Of a stretch of 32,728 bases of DNA, positions 32,673 through 32,728 are shown piece by piece (position 1 is the first letter of the stretch; the number at the start of each line of letters is the position of its first letter). Source of the stretch: Anaerovibrio lipolyticus. Its GTDB lineage: Bacteria > Bacillota > Negativicutes > Selenomonadales > Selenomonadaceae. The stretch covers positions 1 to 32,728 of the forward strand of contig NZ_JADYTY010000025.1 in NCBI RefSeq assembly GCF_021531495.1, read 5' to 3'. The notes beneath the pieces were generated by a model that was not told where the DNA came from, ran no database searches, and was given only the letters and a program-made list of their open reading frames with translations. A program made the translations under genes and the position numbers.

Positions 32673-32728
32673 TAATTAAGCCCTCGACTTATTAGTACTG
32701 GTCCGCTTCGAATGTTGCCACTCTTCCA
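32673..32728 (-). rRNA. rrl: 23S ribosomal RNA, 3' end (partial)
   Basis: On the minus strand the sequence reads GCGGACCAGTACTAATAAG then TCGAGGGCTTAATTA, the conserved 3' tail of bacterial 23S rRNA. The gene continues beyond the window. The 23S-5S spacer is about 64 bases (32609-32672), with a small inverted repeat TTGTAC/GTACAA, and no tRNA. Confidence 0.9.

Overview
The window looks like the chromosome of a Negativicutes bacterium (an outer-membrane-bearing Firmicute, probably of the Selenomonas/Megamonas/Anaerovibrio type). A complete lipopolysaccharide inner-core heptose pathway and an LptD-like outer-membrane protein sit beside Firmicutes-style genes: a DeoR-type fruR-fruK-fruA operon, strong AGGAGG-type ribosome binding sites and abundant GTG/TTG starts. 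The genus is inferred; no 16S rRNA is present.

Region 1 (1-17901, all genes on the minus strand) is a long LPS core operon, read from lptD at 17901 downwards: lptD, a long PfkB heptose kinase (hldA-like), the ADP-heptose adenylyltransferase rfaE2, heptosyltransferase I (waaC-like), two more family-9 glycosyltransferases (GT9), a second standard heptose-7-phosphate kinase rfaE1, the epimerase hldD, the phosphatase gmhB, a GT4-like transferase, a WaaE-like GT2, a VirK/YbjX (DUF535) protein, a two-gene cassette with a DUF4160 protein, two GT9 genes, a frameshifted GT2, an O-antigen-ligase-like protein and a broken GT9. The last gene is cut by the end of an insertion sequence that runs off the window. 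gmhA, the first heptose step, is absent here. The distal part (about 1-5950) is visibly more AT-rich than the rest and holds the damaged genes. Both frameshifts there fall in poly-G tracts and both are one G too long, which suggests phase variation or decay.

Region 2 (17902-23735) has divergent promoters between lptD and a chemotaxis-type signalling protein with no periplasmic domain. An MFS transporter follows, with a clear promoter and a possible NiaR-type operator, and then a murA plus ArnT-like membrane glycosyltransferase pair. lptD and murA share an 11-base sequence inside palindromic upstream sites.

Region 3 (23736-27690) is the fructose operon fruR-fruK-fruA (regulator, 1-phosphofructokinase, PTS EIIABC). 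Its promoter carries helically phased repeats, and it ends in a strong terminator.

Region 4 (27691-29893) holds a UPF0756/DUF441 membrane protein with a long structured leader, overlapped on the other strand by a candidate small RNA, and an iron-dependent alcohol dehydrogenase with a perfect inverted repeat in its leader.

Region 5 (29894-32728) is rpiB-glyA-upp on the minus strand, then the 3' end of a ribosomal RNA operon on the same strand: 5S rRNA, its terminator and the 3' tail of 23S rRNA. There are no tRNAs and no CRISPR arrays. No gene-free stretch exceeds about 300 bases; the longest are 17902-18192, 28202-28469, 23690-23935 and 29655-29893, and their contents are listed.
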